From Nannizziopsis barbatae (lineage: Eukaryota > Ascomycota > Eurotiomycetes > Onygenales > Nannizziopsiaceae), in contig JACVYH010000004.1 in NCBI GenBank assembly GCA_014964245.1, positions 3,596,001-3,660,000 of the forward strand: DNA of 64,000 nucleotides. The letters run 5' to 3'. Shown one piece after another: positions 1 through 13,212 of the stretch. The translations under genes and the position numbers were made by a program. Within the stretch, counting starts at the first letter, position 1, and every line of letters starts with the position of its first letter. A model generated the notes under the pieces. It was not told where the DNA came from. It saw nothing but the letters and a program-made list of their open reading frames with translations, and did not search any database.

Positions 1-723
1 TTTGCGTGGTTTGGCCCGAGTTGCGTACCAGAGATTTCACCTGCTTGCTCTGGAGAGACGCCATTAACTTTGTAGAATCTTCTTGTTCGGCCCTTGTAAA
101 TAGGGCCCTATATATCCCTAGATACGTTTTTGGAGAAATTAGGGGGCTCAGAAACCATAGCAATGGCTGGTTTCCAAGGCCTCTAGAGAGTCCCTGCGCA
201 GGAACAAGTTGCTCTGGCTCTGGTGTCGATAATTTGGCTTGCCTCTTCAAAAGGGCGACCAGAGTGTCATTCGTAGTATTGTCACCATCTTCCTCATTGT
301 CAGTCGACTCGGAATCTGATCCAGAGATCGATTCATCGAGTTCTCCGATAGCTCGATTGAAATCAGCTTCATTGAGAGATTCATTGCCACGGAGCCGGGC
401 CTTCAGGTTATATCTATGGTGGTCCGATTTAATGTGCTCGCGTTGTTCCGTAAGTGTGCTGAAGGAAACCTGGCATAGGGAACAGGAAGTGGTATTTGAA
501 ACTTCGAAAGCGGCTTGCTCGAGCGTAGTAGTTTGGTCGGGACTGTCGTTGATCTGAGAGGGAGCTTGACCACCAGTGGTTTTCGCTGCTAGAGTTGCCA
601 AGAGCTCATCAGGAAGATCAAATACTGGCAGAGAGTCAGTTTAGGCTCTAGAACGTGATAGCATTGCTTACCATAAAGAGGCCGCTTAAGCAGCTCTTCA
701 GACTCTGCTTTCCGTGCTGCCAT
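1..723 (-). CDS. VMS1: VMS1/ANKZF1-type peptidyl-tRNA hydrolase, N-terminal part
   Basis: Partial gene on the minus strand; the 3' part lies beyond the left edge. Exon 1 is 723-672, then a 47-bp intron, and exon 2 runs from 624 to position 1 and stays open. The N-terminus has the family motif LLKRPLYVFDLPDELL, which is completed only when the intron is removed (TATG joined to TATTTG). A C2H2 zinc finger (C65, C68, H81, H86 or H87) follows, then an acidic Ser/Asp-rich linker, then the start of the VLRF1 release-factor-like domain at about residue 174 (LGNQPLLWFLSP). In the known family Vms1 releases nascent chains from stalled 60S ribosomes and works with Cdc48 in mitochondrial and ER quality control. 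The catalytic Gln region, ankyrin repeats and VIM motif are outside the window. It is divergent from the ABC transporter and shares a 534-bp intergenic region with it. Confidence 0.88.
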
Positions 724-848
724 GAGGAGCTGTCTGTTCTTTCAGACCCCCACACTACTTTGTACTTCCGTAGGATCAATTCCGATGCAGGATGAGCTCC
801 AAACCGGCAAAAGATGGATGATATAAGCGGTGTGCCAAGGCTGTCATT

Positions 849-855
849 CACGTGA
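849..855. promoter_or_regulatory. CACGTGA E-box in the VMS1-YCF1 divergent promoter
   Basis: The exact CACGTGA motif lies between the divergent VMS1 and YCF1 genes. It is a Cbf1/bHLH-type E-box core. Function is inferred from motif and position only. Confidence 0.35.
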
Positions 856-1257
856 TACCGACTCGGCAGGCCAAGAATTCTCCGCAGGGAAAACAAGCTT
901 CACGCACGCCCTCTGAAGCTTCACAAGGTCCAGAGCCTCCGTCGACGTGTCACAATAGTAATATCAGATTCCTTAGAGCTGATAATAGAGACCTCAGTGG
1001 CTTCGCTGGGCTCTATATACGTTCCATTGTTGACTTCAAATCTTCGGAGAGCCTAATGTAGGAAGGTTCGGGATTCTCTGTTGGAACCCCGAAGAGTGGA
1101 GGCCTTAACTCCGAATGATTGGTCATCCGCTGAGCCGCTGACAGCTTTGTAAGCTTACCTGGTGCCCAGTTATAATAATTTGAGCTCATCTCCGCTTTCG
1201 CTGGAGGCTGTCATCCTCAGAGCACGCGTCTCCCGGTTCGCATTCCTTAACCAGAAG

Positions 1258-4200
1258 ATGGCCGATAAACGTCCTCTGCAGGTGGTCCTGGGGAACTATT
1301 CCTCTCCTGCTGCCGACTCTCCGTTGACCGTGAACATTGACCGCCACCCGCCTCTCTGCGGTGATCCCGAAGGATGGGGTCCCATCAGTTCTCACAGATA
1401 TGACTTTACACCGTGTTTTCTGGATACCTGGATTCTTTTTGTCTCACTATGGGGTCTGATCATGGGTGCGGGAGCGTTATGGATGCTGCTACGCCGTCGA
1501 ACTCCTCAGCCAGTTCGAAAAAACTGGCATTTCTACGCGAAACTTGTACGAAAAGGAATCTAGCCTTGTTATGACATGATGGAATCGCTAACCGTGTCTA
1601 GTCTCTTATTTGGGTTATATTTCTTCTGGTTGCTCTCCAGGCGTGTCTTCAAATCGAATCGCTGCCCGGAACCTGGCTCCAAGATTTCCGGTTCTGGTCT
1701 ACAATTTTTCTGCTTGCATCACTGGTGGTTATCTATATGGTACAATACTACGAACACTGGAGAAGCCGTCAGCCAAATGGAGTGGTCCTTTTCTACTGGC
1801 TTTTCTATATTATCGTCTATGCCGTAAAACTCCGATCGCTCGTGTCGCGAAGGTTTTATCAGGATCGTCTGCCCTATTTCATCATCTTCAACGTTAACCT
1901 CGGCTTTGCGATTGTGGAATTCATCCTAGAATATGCCGTCCCGAAGAAACAGAGCGATTACGATGCCTTAGGCGACGAGGACGAATGCCCTTATGAATAC
2001 GCGGATATTTTCTCGGTCCTTACGTTTTCTTGGATGACACCATTGATGAAATATGGCTACAAAAACTATCTCACACAAGACGATCTATGGAACCTTCGCC
2101 AAAGAGACACGACTCGCGTTACAGGTCAACAACTGGAAAAAGCCTGGGATCAAGAATTGAAAAAGAAGAATCCATCTTTATGGATAGCCCTCTTCAAGGC
2201 GTTTGGCTGGCCTTACTTCAGAGGAGTGTTGATCAAAACCTGGAGCGATGTCTTCGCTTTCATCCAACCTCAACTGTTACGTTTATTGATAAGTTTCGTT
2301 GATTCGTACCGCATTGGCGAGCCTCAACCCGTCGCTCGCGGCATGGCAATTGCCTTTGCAATGTTTGCTGCCGCTGCCGTCCAAACTCTTACACTACATC
2401 AATATTTCCAACGTGCTTTCGAAACCGGAATGCGTGTGAAATCTTCCCTTACCTCGATCATTTATACCAAATCACTAAAGCTCTCGAATGAGGGACGCGC
2501 CTCCAAATCTACTGGTGATATTGTGAATTATATGGCCGTAGACCAACAGCGTTTATCTGATCTGGCACAATTCGGAATGCAGCTGTGGTCCGCACCGCTC
2601 CAGATCACCCTCTGTATGATCTCTTTATACCAGCTCGTGGGTCTGAGCATGTTTGCTGGTGTTGGAGTCATGATCTTGATGATACCTTTAAATGGACTGA
2701 TTGCCGAAGTTATGAAAAACCTCCAGATCAAGCAAATGAAAAACAAAGACCAAAGGACAAGGCTGATGACGGAAATCTTGAACAACATGAAAAGCATCAA
2801 GCTTTACGCTTGGAATAATGCTTTTATGAACAAACTCAATCATGTTCGCAATGACCTAGAGTTGAATACCCTGAGAAAGATTGGTGCAACCCAATCTATT
2901 GCCAACTTCACCTGGTCGTCAACCCCGTTCTTTGTTTCATGCTCGACTTTTGCGGTCTTCGTTTTGACTAACGATAAACCCTTGACAACGGATATCGTCT
3001 TTCCAGCTTTGACTCTCTTTAACCTTCTTACTTTCCCGCTGGCGATATTACCGATGGTTATTACATCTATTATTGAGTCATCTGTAGCTGTCAAACGTCT
3101 AAAGGCATATTTCACCGCAGACGAACTCCAAGAAAATGCCGTCTTACGTCAAGATGCAGTTACCCATGCAGGCGACGAATCCGTTCGAATCAGAGATGCA
3201 ACATTCACATGGGACCGACACGAAGGTCGCCGCGTACTTGAAAATATCGATTTTAGTGCCCGCAAAGGAGAACTAAGCTGTATAGTTGGCCGAGTTGGAG
3301 CTGGTAAATCATCATTGCTGCAGGCGTTGCTCGGTGACCTTTGGAAGGTCAACGGTGAGGTTGTTATGCGTGGACGTGTCGCTTATGTTGCTCAGCAGGC
3401 GTGGGTTATGAATGCCAGCGTCAGAGACAATATCGTTTTCGGTCATCGTTGGGACCCTCACTTCTACAATATGACAATTGAAGCCTGCGCCCTCGTAGAT
3501 GATTTTCAAACTCTTCCAGACGGCGACCAAACTGAGGTTGGAGAACGAGGCATATCACTTTCCGGGGGTCAAAAGGCTCGCTTGACACTGGCTCGTGCAG
3601 TCTATGCTCGCGCTGATATTTATCTCCTTGATGATGTTCTATCTGCCGTTGATCAACATGTCGGCAGACACATCATCAACCGCGTCTTAGGTCGAACCGG
3701 CCTTTTGGGCTCAAAGACGAGAATTCTTGCGACAAACTCAATTCCTGTTCTTAAAGAAGCAGATTTCATTGGCCTTTTACGTAGTGGAACGATTATTGAA
3801 AAAGGTACCTACGAGCAACTATTAGCCATGAAGGGTGAAGTGGCATCTTTAGTTCGCTCTGCGACCAGTGACGAAGATACAAGTTCAACCGACAGTAGCA
3901 AGGATGATGAGAGTCCAGCCTCATCTGAAGCGCTTACTGTCATAGGAGACGTCGATATGGACGAGGTTGAGGAAGCCCAAGAGCGCTTGGCTCCTCTTGC
4001 TCCGATGAGAAGTAATGCCCGGCGAGAGAGTATGACTTCTTTGAGGCGAGCTAGTACAGCCAGTCCAGAGAACGCCAGGGCTAAGTTCTTGGATGAGGAG
4101 GCCGGCGTCAAAACGAAGCAAAACAAGGAATTCATGGAACAAGGCAAGGTGAAATGGAGCGTATATGGCGAATATGCTAAGACCAGTAACCTATACGCCG

Positions 4201-6369
4201 TTACTTTCTATTTCGTCTCGCTTATTACCGCATACGGAGTGCAAGTTGCTGGCAACTTCTGGCTGAAAACATGGTCCGAAGCCAACGAGTCCGCAGGACG
4301 AAATCCTAACGTCGGGAAATTTCTTGGAATATATTTTGCGTTGGGTATGGGAGCCTCCGCCTTGGTCATTTTACAGACATTGGTGCTTTGGATATTCTGT
4401 TCTATTGAGGTATGTTATTGAAACAGGACGATCCAAGACTCGGTACCATGATGCTGATTTCGATGTTATTAGGCTTCACGAAAACTTCACGAGAGAATGG
4501 CTTTTGCTATTTTCAGATCGCCAATGACTTTCTTTGAGACGACTCCTGCTGGTCGAATTCTCAACCGTTTCTCCAGGTGAGCATGCCAAAGAAGCATAGT
4601 TCCGTTGAGATTAAATTATTAATACTATATAACGTAGCGATATCTATCGTGTGGATGAGATTCTTGCGCGCACTTTCAATATGGTATGTCTCTGCTTTCA
4701 TGTTTATATCGTGATTAGAAGCTAAGAAGCGCTAGCTTTTCACCAACTCTGCACGGGCTATCTTTACTATGGTCGTCATTGCAATTTCGACTCCCTGGTT
4801 CCTTCTCATGATCATACCCCTTGGCTTTGTTTACTTCAGTTATCAAAAGTACTATCTCAGGACGTCTCGTGAACTCAAGCGCCTCGATGGTGTGACTAAG
4901 AGCCCTATCTATGCGCATTTTCAAGAAACCCTCGGAGGCATTTCAACGATTCGGGCGTTCCGACAGCAGAGTCGGTTTGCATTGGAGAATGAATGGCGAA
5001 CAGATGCGAATATTCGTGCTTACTTTCCATCTATTAACGCAAATAGATGGCTAGCTGTTCGTCTGGAGTTCATTGGTTCCGTCGTTATTTTTGTTGCTGC
5101 CACGCTTGCTATCATCTCAGTAGCAAATGGCAGCAACCTTACCGCTGGAATGGTCGGTCTTGCGATGTCGTACGCACTGAACATCACCCAGTCATTGAAT
5201 TGGATAGTCAGACAGACTGTCGAGGTCGAGACAAATATCGTCTCTGTTGAGAGAGTGCTTGAATACGCGAATTTACCTAGTGAAGCACCCGACGTCATTT
5301 TCAAACATAGACCATCCCTCAGTTGGCCCTCCCAAGGCGGGGTGTCATTCGATCACTACAGCACTCGATATCGGCCTGATTTAGACCTCGTACTAAAAGA
5401 CATTTGCTTGGAATTCAAGCCTCACGAGAAGATTGGGGTCGTGGGCCGAACTGGAGCTGGAAAGAGCTCGCTGACTCTGTCACTGTTCCGGATAATCGAG
5501 GCCGCTGAAGGGCGCATATGGTAATATCCATTTCCGTCATGTTGCTTCTCTTTGTTCGTAACTAACACTCGCTTCCGTCAGCATCGATGGTCTCAACATT
5601 AGTACTATTGGGCTCTTCGACCTCCGCGGGCGATTGGCAATTATTCCACAGGATGCCGCCTTGTTTGAGGGCACCGTTCGAGATAATCTCGACCCGAGAC
5701 ACGCTCATGACGATACCGAGCTGTGGAGTGTGTTGGGTGAGTGTCCAAAATACAGGTTCAGAGACCAAGTTGGGTTAATCGATTCATCATAGAACATGCA
5801 CGACTGAAAGACCATGTTGCAAGCATGCCCGGTCAATTGGACGCTCAAGTTCATGAAGGAGGTAAGAGACCGATTTAATTGACCATTCTCCCTGATGGGC
5901 ATCTGAATAACGGTGGCATATTAGGTTCAAACCTTAGTCAAGGACAAAGACAACTCGTTTCCCTTGCTAGAGCTCTCCTCACACCGAGCAACATCCTTGT
6001 TCTAGACGAAGCCACAGTAAGTCATGGCGCGTGCCAGCCGTTTTTGTTAAAAAGCCTCTACCGGCAATATATACCGGGTTGCTCACCCGTTATTCTTAAT
6101 AGGCCGCCGTTGATGTGGAGACTGATGCGCTGCTTCAACAAATGCTACGAAGCAACATCTTCCAAAATCGAACGATAATTACCATCGCTCATCGCATCAA
6201 TACCATTATGGACAGCGATCGGATCGTCGTTTTAGACCGTGGCCGAGTAGTTGAATTCGATACGCCCACCGAGCTACTCAAGAATGGCGGATATTTCTAC
6301 ACCCTTGTCAAAGAAGCAGGTCTTTTGGACAGTAGTGGCGAATCTGCGATCCCTTCATCAGCTTCGTAA
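1258..6369 (+). CDS. YCF1: Vacuolar ABCC multidrug/glutathione-conjugate transporter (YCF1-like)
   Basis: Nine exons: 1258-1545, 1602-4409, 4473-4576, 4638-4683, 4736-5520, 5582-5736, 5793-5861, 5925-6016, 6103-6369, giving 1537 residues, normal for full-length ABCC proteins. The order is an N-terminal TMD0 (hydrophobic segments in residues 1-200), TMD1, NBD1, a phosphorylatable Ser/Thr/Asp-rich linker, TMD2 and NBD2. NBD1 has Walker A GRVGAGKSS near residue 658, signature LSGGQKARL and Walker B IYLLDDVLSAVD; its Asp replaces the catalytic Glu, which is normal for the degenerate site of ABCC proteins. NBD2 has GRTGAGKSS, LSQGQRQL and ILVLDEAT with the catalytic Glu. The sequence FSSDIYRVDE is created by the exon 3-exon 4 junction. 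In the family this protein pumps glutathione S-conjugates, metals and bilirubin into the vacuole. The substrate here is inferred. Introns cluster in the 3' half. The start was chosen as the first ATG giving the typical MADK...PLC N-terminus. Confidence 0.93.
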
Positions 6370-7532
6370 ACAGAGGAATAGTTTATGTATGTACGTATGG
6401 ACGCAATGGTCGCCAGTTGCAGATTACAATTTGGCTGTTCTTAAACCATGGTGATGTATTGAATAGTACCCCGTTTGGTCGGAACGGACAGGGAGGGGGT
6501 TTGGGGTGGGCACAACACCTTCCAAGTCAGTAGTCAATTTTCCGTGGCGCCTCCGGGGGTGTGTGATCGTTCCAGCGTGCCGGGTCGGTCTGGACAAAGA
6601 ATTGAGACAACACGAGTTAGCCATGACGGATCAGGCGGGAGAGGCCAACGCACGGATGTGAAAATTTGAAAGCGTCAAGAGGGTAGAACTGTTAGTTTAT
6701 CATCAGACTTGATACTTCTGTAAATAGATATCAATTAGTGTATATGGCTGCAATATATCAAAAGTTTGAGCCATTCGAAGAGACGCCTTTTGGGCATCGT
6801 TATTTTCTCAGGAAGGGACAACTACCTCAGCCTTGCAAAAGGGGTGCTCTGATGCATCTCAGACCGAGCGACGTTCAGCCCACTCCACCGGGATGGATTG
6901 CACCAATCTGCTTATCTATGCTGACGAAATCCATACTGCAGAAAAAAGAAAAGGAAAATATCAGCCAAATAAAATGAAATAAAATAAAACCAAAAAATGC
7001 CTCATCACTTCCGTCAAACCCGCCCTCCATCAAACGAACCCCTTTTTTCCTCGGACTCGGCTCTGCGCCGCACCCTCGGGAGGGCCAAACCAACTCACAA
7101 TGTGTCTTTGGCCGGGGAAGCTGTCCGGGCCGCACTTAGTCTGGTGAGACTTATTTTAAAGTGCCGCTTCAACAGCTTTAATGCCAACCCAAGCATTCGC
7201 CTGAAATTGAAAGTGTTTCAAGTGAACAAACTTACAATGCACTCACGGGCTCTCGCAAAACTGAGCCAGAAGTGTGCGTATGTAGAGAGAGTTTCGCCCG
7301 ACAACCAGTGGCCTGGACATCATACTCACAACCAACGGCAACCAAAGTCCATAGTCCAGAGGCAAATGGCGAGTCAAGTAGCTGTGCCACCGAGCAATTC
7401 CAACGGATAACTGCGTGGACACAAAACAAATAACACCCCATTTATCAGGAGTAATCATGAAGAAACAGAAAACGGGGATAATGACGACACTGCGTCCCAG
7501 TATTGATGATATCCTGTTCCCTGGCTCAGTCT

Positions 7533-8798
7533 TCAATAGAATAATTTGATCGAGGGCATTCCTATTGTGGGAAAAGCATCCATGGATGTATGCAGATCAG
7601 CGGCGTTTCTGTCGGAGATGGATTGTAATTTGCCGCGCGACTGATGGCAATTTGACATGTTCTCCTCCCACGATCGCGGGAGCCGTTGCAACGCCTCTAG
7701 AAGATCACCAGCTGCAAAGTTGGAATTCTCGCCGGTGTCCCATTTAACGAACGTCAAGTTCATGGACACCATATCTGATGTTTTGCATGACGCCGCAACG
7801 CTTTCTCCGGCAGGCGGCGCCTTGAATATGCAGCCACATACCATACCTTTGTGCCAACGACTAGAAATCACTCATAGTTTTCCAGGGACATTGGATTTCA
7901 AGCAAACATATGCCGCCAGGCGAGCAATCAGCGCATCCCCTCAACTCCCTGGGCATTCTTTGGGACTGCTTTTCAGCCTGACCGGCACGTCTGCAACAAA
8001 TTATGCCCTACCACAGCACGGCATTTGAATGTGTCTTCCGACACAAACGGGCAGTCTACAAGCAAACCAGAATGAACAACCACGGTTTGAAGAATTGACG
8101 CTCTAAGTTGGGAAGGTAGAATATTTCTCAGCTCGATAAGCGGTGCAGCACCATTGAGCAACGGCTTAACCGAATAAGCGATCCCAAACGGTCGTAAAGG
8201 GACCGAGAGGGGATATTTGTGGTGAATATGATGACATGCGTGTTTGTGATGCCCTGTAACGTAATGCCCGGGTCGCCGATTGAAGACTCTTCACTACCCG
8301 CAGCACATATCGTTGCTGGCATTGCCGGGCTCGCACATGCGGCGGCCAGCAGAGAGCCAGTCAAGAGCGTCCAGTTTCCGGAATGAGACCCTATTTCTTG
8401 CCTTTTAACCAATCCGCATCAATGTCAAGCAGCCAGGATTTGGAAAGCTTCAGTAGAAGATTTGAAACCGATCCAGGGCTTTTCAAACGACGAAAATGTG
8501 GACAGCCATTAAGCATGTCTGTGGGAAGATTCCAGTAATCATCTGCCGTGACCATTTGCCGCAGGTTGCGTGCAAGGTAAAGGAAAAGCTCCCAATTCGC
8601 TTTCCAGTCGGTGTATGGGGTCCTGGTTGGTATTCGAAGTTTGCTCCCTAATCCACCGGGGACGAGGTTTGCTGCCAACTCTTTTGGAGGGCAGAGAGCG
8701 AATGATTGCTGCTCCTTGCTTGCAGTGCAACCGAGCAAGGCCAGCGCTATCAAAGCAAGCGTTTGGGTTCGCCATTTGCAAAAGAAAACCCAAGTCAT
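7533..8798 (-). pseudogene. Possible degraded or unresolved gene (doubtful)
   Basis: Three minus-strand open frames follow each other. Frame 8798-8391 starts with a hydrophobic leader (QTLALIALALLGC) and has a protein-like tail (WELFLYLARNL, LLKLSKSWLLDIDADWL). Frame 8412-8128 holds an Ala-rich hydrophobic segment (LLTGSLLAAACASPAMPA). Near 8200 the protein-like reading moves to another frame (VPLRPFGIAYSVKPLLNG...), which continues to 7973. A further frame runs 7871-7533. I could not join them with good splice sites, and I recognise no family. It could be a decayed gene for a secreted protein, an unrecognised spliced gene, or chance. No function is proposed. Confidence 0.2.
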
Positions 8799-11700
8799 GG
8801 AGAGACATGAACATGCATGCCCAAAAAAAATTTTTCTATTTAAGACAAAGACCCATAATAAGCTTATACATATGTATTTGAAATTGTAGACGGGGCCCCG
8901 GATCGTTTCGATGTCTCCCGAAATCAGTAGTGCTTGGAGACTGTGGCTTGCCGGGAGACGGCAAGCACATCAGCGCCACATGGCCCTGGGCACTTTTTTC
9001 TTGTCCGCAATAATAATAAAAGCAACTTGGAAGTTGGAGGTGGTTCGCTGGAGACTGGTGACTGGAAAGACCGAGATCCACATAGCGTTCGTTCCTCGGG
9101 CCTCCGGGTCTCCCCATAGTAATTATTTATTATTGGCAGTGGACAGCGGGGCCGGGTGGGAATTGGCTGGCAATAATGCCCTTCGTGAAGTCGAGGATAT
9201 CGCCAGCGAACGAGTGACCCGCCACAAGGACCAGGCCAGGAGAAATCAATCTGCGTCAAGTGATGACCGAACTCGGCCTCAAACATGAATGATCGGCAAT
9301 CAGAGTTTTCGGCATGCAGTTGCAACTCGCGACCGTACCTTGTGGGGCATTTCAGGACAATGAAATGAAGGCCAGCGACCGGTGAATGTTGTTTCTTTGA
9401 TCGGCTCCGGAAACTGACCAGCGAAGATTCAACGTTGGAGTCAATTTGCAGAAGGGAAAAGAGTTATATGAAGAAAAAAATGGGGAAAACGACGTGCCCG
9501 TTAACTTCAGCTTCTAACGGAATAACTAATGGTGTGCGAATGCCGGTACTCCATCAGCTTATGAATATAACGCATTCGAGAGTCAAGCAGTGCCGCGCTT
9601 CTGCCATGAGAGGAACCAGACTATCCCGTGGCCAGTTATCGTCGCATCTAGTCTTTGGAGTCCTTGACGACATCACTTCCTATAATATTACCGAGTCCTG
9701 ATCTTCACCTTGGATTGAACCCCGCTTGCATACTTCCGGAAGTCAATCTTCACGTATTCCTCTGCATACACGACAGTCCGGAAATCGGACAAGATATGCA
9801 TATCTATATGTATGTACATACATCCTGTACATCCTTACCGAAACTTCAAGCTAACAATAGATGGGTGCTAGTGGGGTGGAGATACGGAGGAGTATCATGA
9901 TATTGACCGTGGTGGGTTCGGTGTGAAAAGGCTAAAAGATGAAAGACTCCGTGATGAGAAGTGAGTATGCAAGAATAAGACTTTTCCTTGCTCAAGAGTT
10001 GGAAGATCACGAAGCAATGCTGGGTCGAGACCCGTCACCCTCAGACACCATGGTCATCGATGGTTGGATCCTATGAATTTCCACTTTCCAGTGAGCCAGG
10101 GCGCTTGAATCACGATCTAGAGACGGGGAACTGGGGACCGTTGTCCCGTTTCTGTTTCCAATGCCAGTCGGGCTTTCAATTGCTTGGCGTTGCCGACCGT
10201 GAAGCTGGGAGAATGTTCGTGTTATGAATTATTTATGCTGGATCGTGATAGGGCTTGTACAGCGATCTCTTCGCGGGGAGAAAAGTTATCTTTCTTGACA
10301 GAAGACCCCCACGAGTAGTGTTTGTAGAGTGCAATATGTGATGTTTGATGAGGAATTCCTCCAAGCGATTGTTGGGGCCGGTGTGATAGTATTTCAAAAA
10401 CGTCGAATCTTGCATGCAGCAATGCAGCTTTGCAGCTACTTATGTATGTAAAGTCAAGCTCACCTCACAGGAAGACGCAAGCCTCCCTGTCAACTCGGTA
10501 ATGCGCGTCGAAGCGGTCTGCGTGATAATGGTGACTTGCATGCCATGCATTAATTCTGACGCTGGGCTACACCTGCACTTTGATGATCTGTAAACTGATT
10601 CCGCAAAGAGCGTCGGGGCTTGCAGATCTTTCACGGCGTGTTCAAAACGGTGGGCAGCATTGTCAAGCATGAGTCGTTCACAATGGCTGGTGACGAGACC
10701 TCATGATTCTTCCTTGGATCCTGAATCATCATTGCCGAGGGAGCCTGTCCTGACTTGGACATCTTCTTTGAATGTATGTGCATACATACATATACATACA
10801 TATGTATGGATGTACTCCATACTCCGTATTCAAGAGGACTTAAGCTTATTGCTAACATGTATAAACTGAAGTCCAGCCTTGCACGCTTGTGAGTAATAAC
10901 AACCCACAATCCCACAAAATGGCCCCGCAGAAGGATTTCCCCAGCATTGAACATTTGTCATGACGGTGGGCCAAATGCTTGCTATCTTTTCGCAAACAAG
11001 CGGTCCTGATAATCGCGGGCTTGTGGCACAGTTTTACAACAGGATCACAATATAACGTTATCCATGATGCGTTCTTCAAGCACGAACGTAGAATAACCTA
11101 TCGGTACGGAGTATCTCCTGTAGGTATATATGCCTTGTTTACGGAGTACATTCATACTCTACGCTGTTCGGATGGTCTGAAATAAAACTCGAATCGATGC
11201 GATCCGTGGAACCATACCGGAGACGCCCCTCATTGGTGAGCCACGAAGCCGTCAGTTCTTCAACCAAACCCATCTGTTGGCAGGCAATCGGTCGATAATG
11301 AAATGATCTTGCTTTCCGGTTCTGCGGGGCCTTGGACCTTCTTCGCTTATCCTTTCAATAAAGCCCACGCAACTGATGCAGTTGCTTCGGCGAGATTCCA
11401 TCATCGACTTGATTCTGGTCTTCTGAGTCGTTCGTTTTTGCCGACAGCAAGAAATGAAAACTGGAGCACGGATCGGCCCAGACCGAAGCTTAGCCGAAAA
11501 TCCCCTTGCCAAAGGAGCTAGGGGCACGGAAGTTGAGTGCCCTATGTGACTATGTCCATGTCCAGATGATGGGCCTTTGAGACAGATTGAGCGTCTTGGC
11601 CACTATTTTTATCATGATCGTCTTGATTAGACTCAAATGGTTCGAATCCTTCGAGTTTTTTTTTGAGAAGCCAAATAGCCCATCAGATCACCAGTGAATA

Positions 11701-12639
11701 AAGCCCATCTTTTAGCCTGCGACTCAACGCTCACGATTCCCGAAATCTAATAATCCGGTCGGAGCAATGCGGCCATTTGCTCAAAGCACTGTAAGGCCTG
11801 TGGGATTTGTTGGAAAGCCGTCGAAAAGGCCAGAGTAAAGGAACAAAGAAAATTTCCTCATTGGCTGACAATCAAATTGTTTTTTCTTCTTCTTGTGCTG
11901 CATTTTAAGCTGAGAATTGCTTTTCCCGTTCGTCAACCCCACTCGCACTGGCTTTGCTTCTTTGTCTGTGCATGAAAAAAAAAAAACTTATTGTGATTCT
12001 TAACTTTGAGAATTGGGGCCCTTGGTAAATTTAATGTACCTTGGGCGTTAGATTGCACTATTCCTGGTTTCGCTCCGTTGGTCTTCCTCTTCCTCTTCCA
12101 ACTTCCAACTTCCAACACTAGAACCGGGTTGCCATTATATCAATGACCGAATTTTCACATCTGGGGGTTTTAATCGGCTGCACGGTGATGGGGCTACATA
12201 ATGACAGAAAGTACATACAAATTCGGGGGCCAAGAGTGAGGAATCATCGAGTGATCGGACGGAGATCTCCAGATGAGAAACCCGGACTTGCAGCCAGATT
12301 GCATTAGTTCAAGCTGAATTCGAAGCCTCAAGTGGCTAGCCAAACTTTTGTGCTTGGCGGGATCTTCAAAGCCAGCCAGCCGATGGCCAGTCGAATACGA
12401 AAGTACTGACAGAGAGTAACTCCTATCTTGCCGAACGGAAGTGTTAGCCGCGTCACTCTCATGAAGATGAAGCTGCTCATCACGGACTCGCGGCTATGGA
12501 GAAAGTCGTTTGAGCTCGAGATGCCAGCGGAGGTTGGCAATCACGTTCCAAAGAATCAAAGGGAGCTAGATAGCGGGCGGAGCATCCTGGCAGACGTGAG
12601 AGTGGGTGTGAATCAAGCGATATCCATCCCATCGTCCGC

Positions 12640-12684
12640 TTCTTTTTCTTTTTCTTTTTCTTTTTCTTTTTCTTTTTCTTTTTC
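12640..12684. repeat. TTTTTC hexanucleotide microsatellite
   Basis: About seven perfect tandem copies of a pyrimidine-only TTTTTC unit, in noncoding DNA. Such tracts are prone to slippage and length variation. Confidence 0.95.
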
Positions 12685-12723
12685 CGTGAAAAGACAATGC
12701 CCGGGATTAATATTATTAAAGAG

Positions 12724-12739
12724 TACGGAGTACTCCGTA
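12724..12739. repeat. Perfect 16-bp palindrome of the TACGGAGTA motif
   Basis: TACGGAGTACTCCGTA is perfectly self-complementary and is formed by two overlapping copies of the 9-mer in opposite orientation. It follows the pyrimidine microsatellite by about 40 bp. Confidence 0.9.
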
Positions 12740-13196
12740 GTAATAATAACGACTCAGGATAAGAGTGGGGAGGGCCCGGTCAGGGCTGAGACTTCCAGTT
12801 AGTTAATAAGAGCCAAAATAATTGTCAAAGAATCATCGGCAGGAAGCAAGGACCACACGGCCGTGTCAATCCCTGCAAGAGCATTATACTCTGCAACTTT
12901 TGCAGTTCTGCAAATTCCGTTTGATTATCTTTGGAGATCGCTCTTTGCTTCTGTCCGCCGAGTTTCGCCCAAGACTCTCCCAAGCCTTTTTTCATGTTGC
13001 CTCGGATAACTTTGTTCACAGCATTCTCAATGTGCCCGTTCCACATGCAAGAATGCCAAAAAGCAAGAGACCATTGAAGTATGATGAGTTTCTGGCCCCG
13101 AAACCTCGAAGAAGTCCCATTTATAATCATGGGAAGCGACATTTTTGAATCCTTTCGACAGCGACGATAGAGCAAATACTAGATGGAGTACATATG

Positions 13197-13212
13197 TACT
13201 CCGTACGGAGTA
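13197..13212. repeat. Perfect 16-bp palindrome, inverse order of the same motif
   Basis: TACTCCGTACGGAGTA is self-complementary and is the mirror arrangement of the palindrome at 12724-12739. It lies next to another self-complementary stretch, GTACATATGTAC (13188-13199). Confidence 0.9.

Noticed and set aside
8924..9325. Minus-strand frame of 133 residues
   Set aside because: Pro/Arg-rich with no domain; overlaps several other short frames on both strands.
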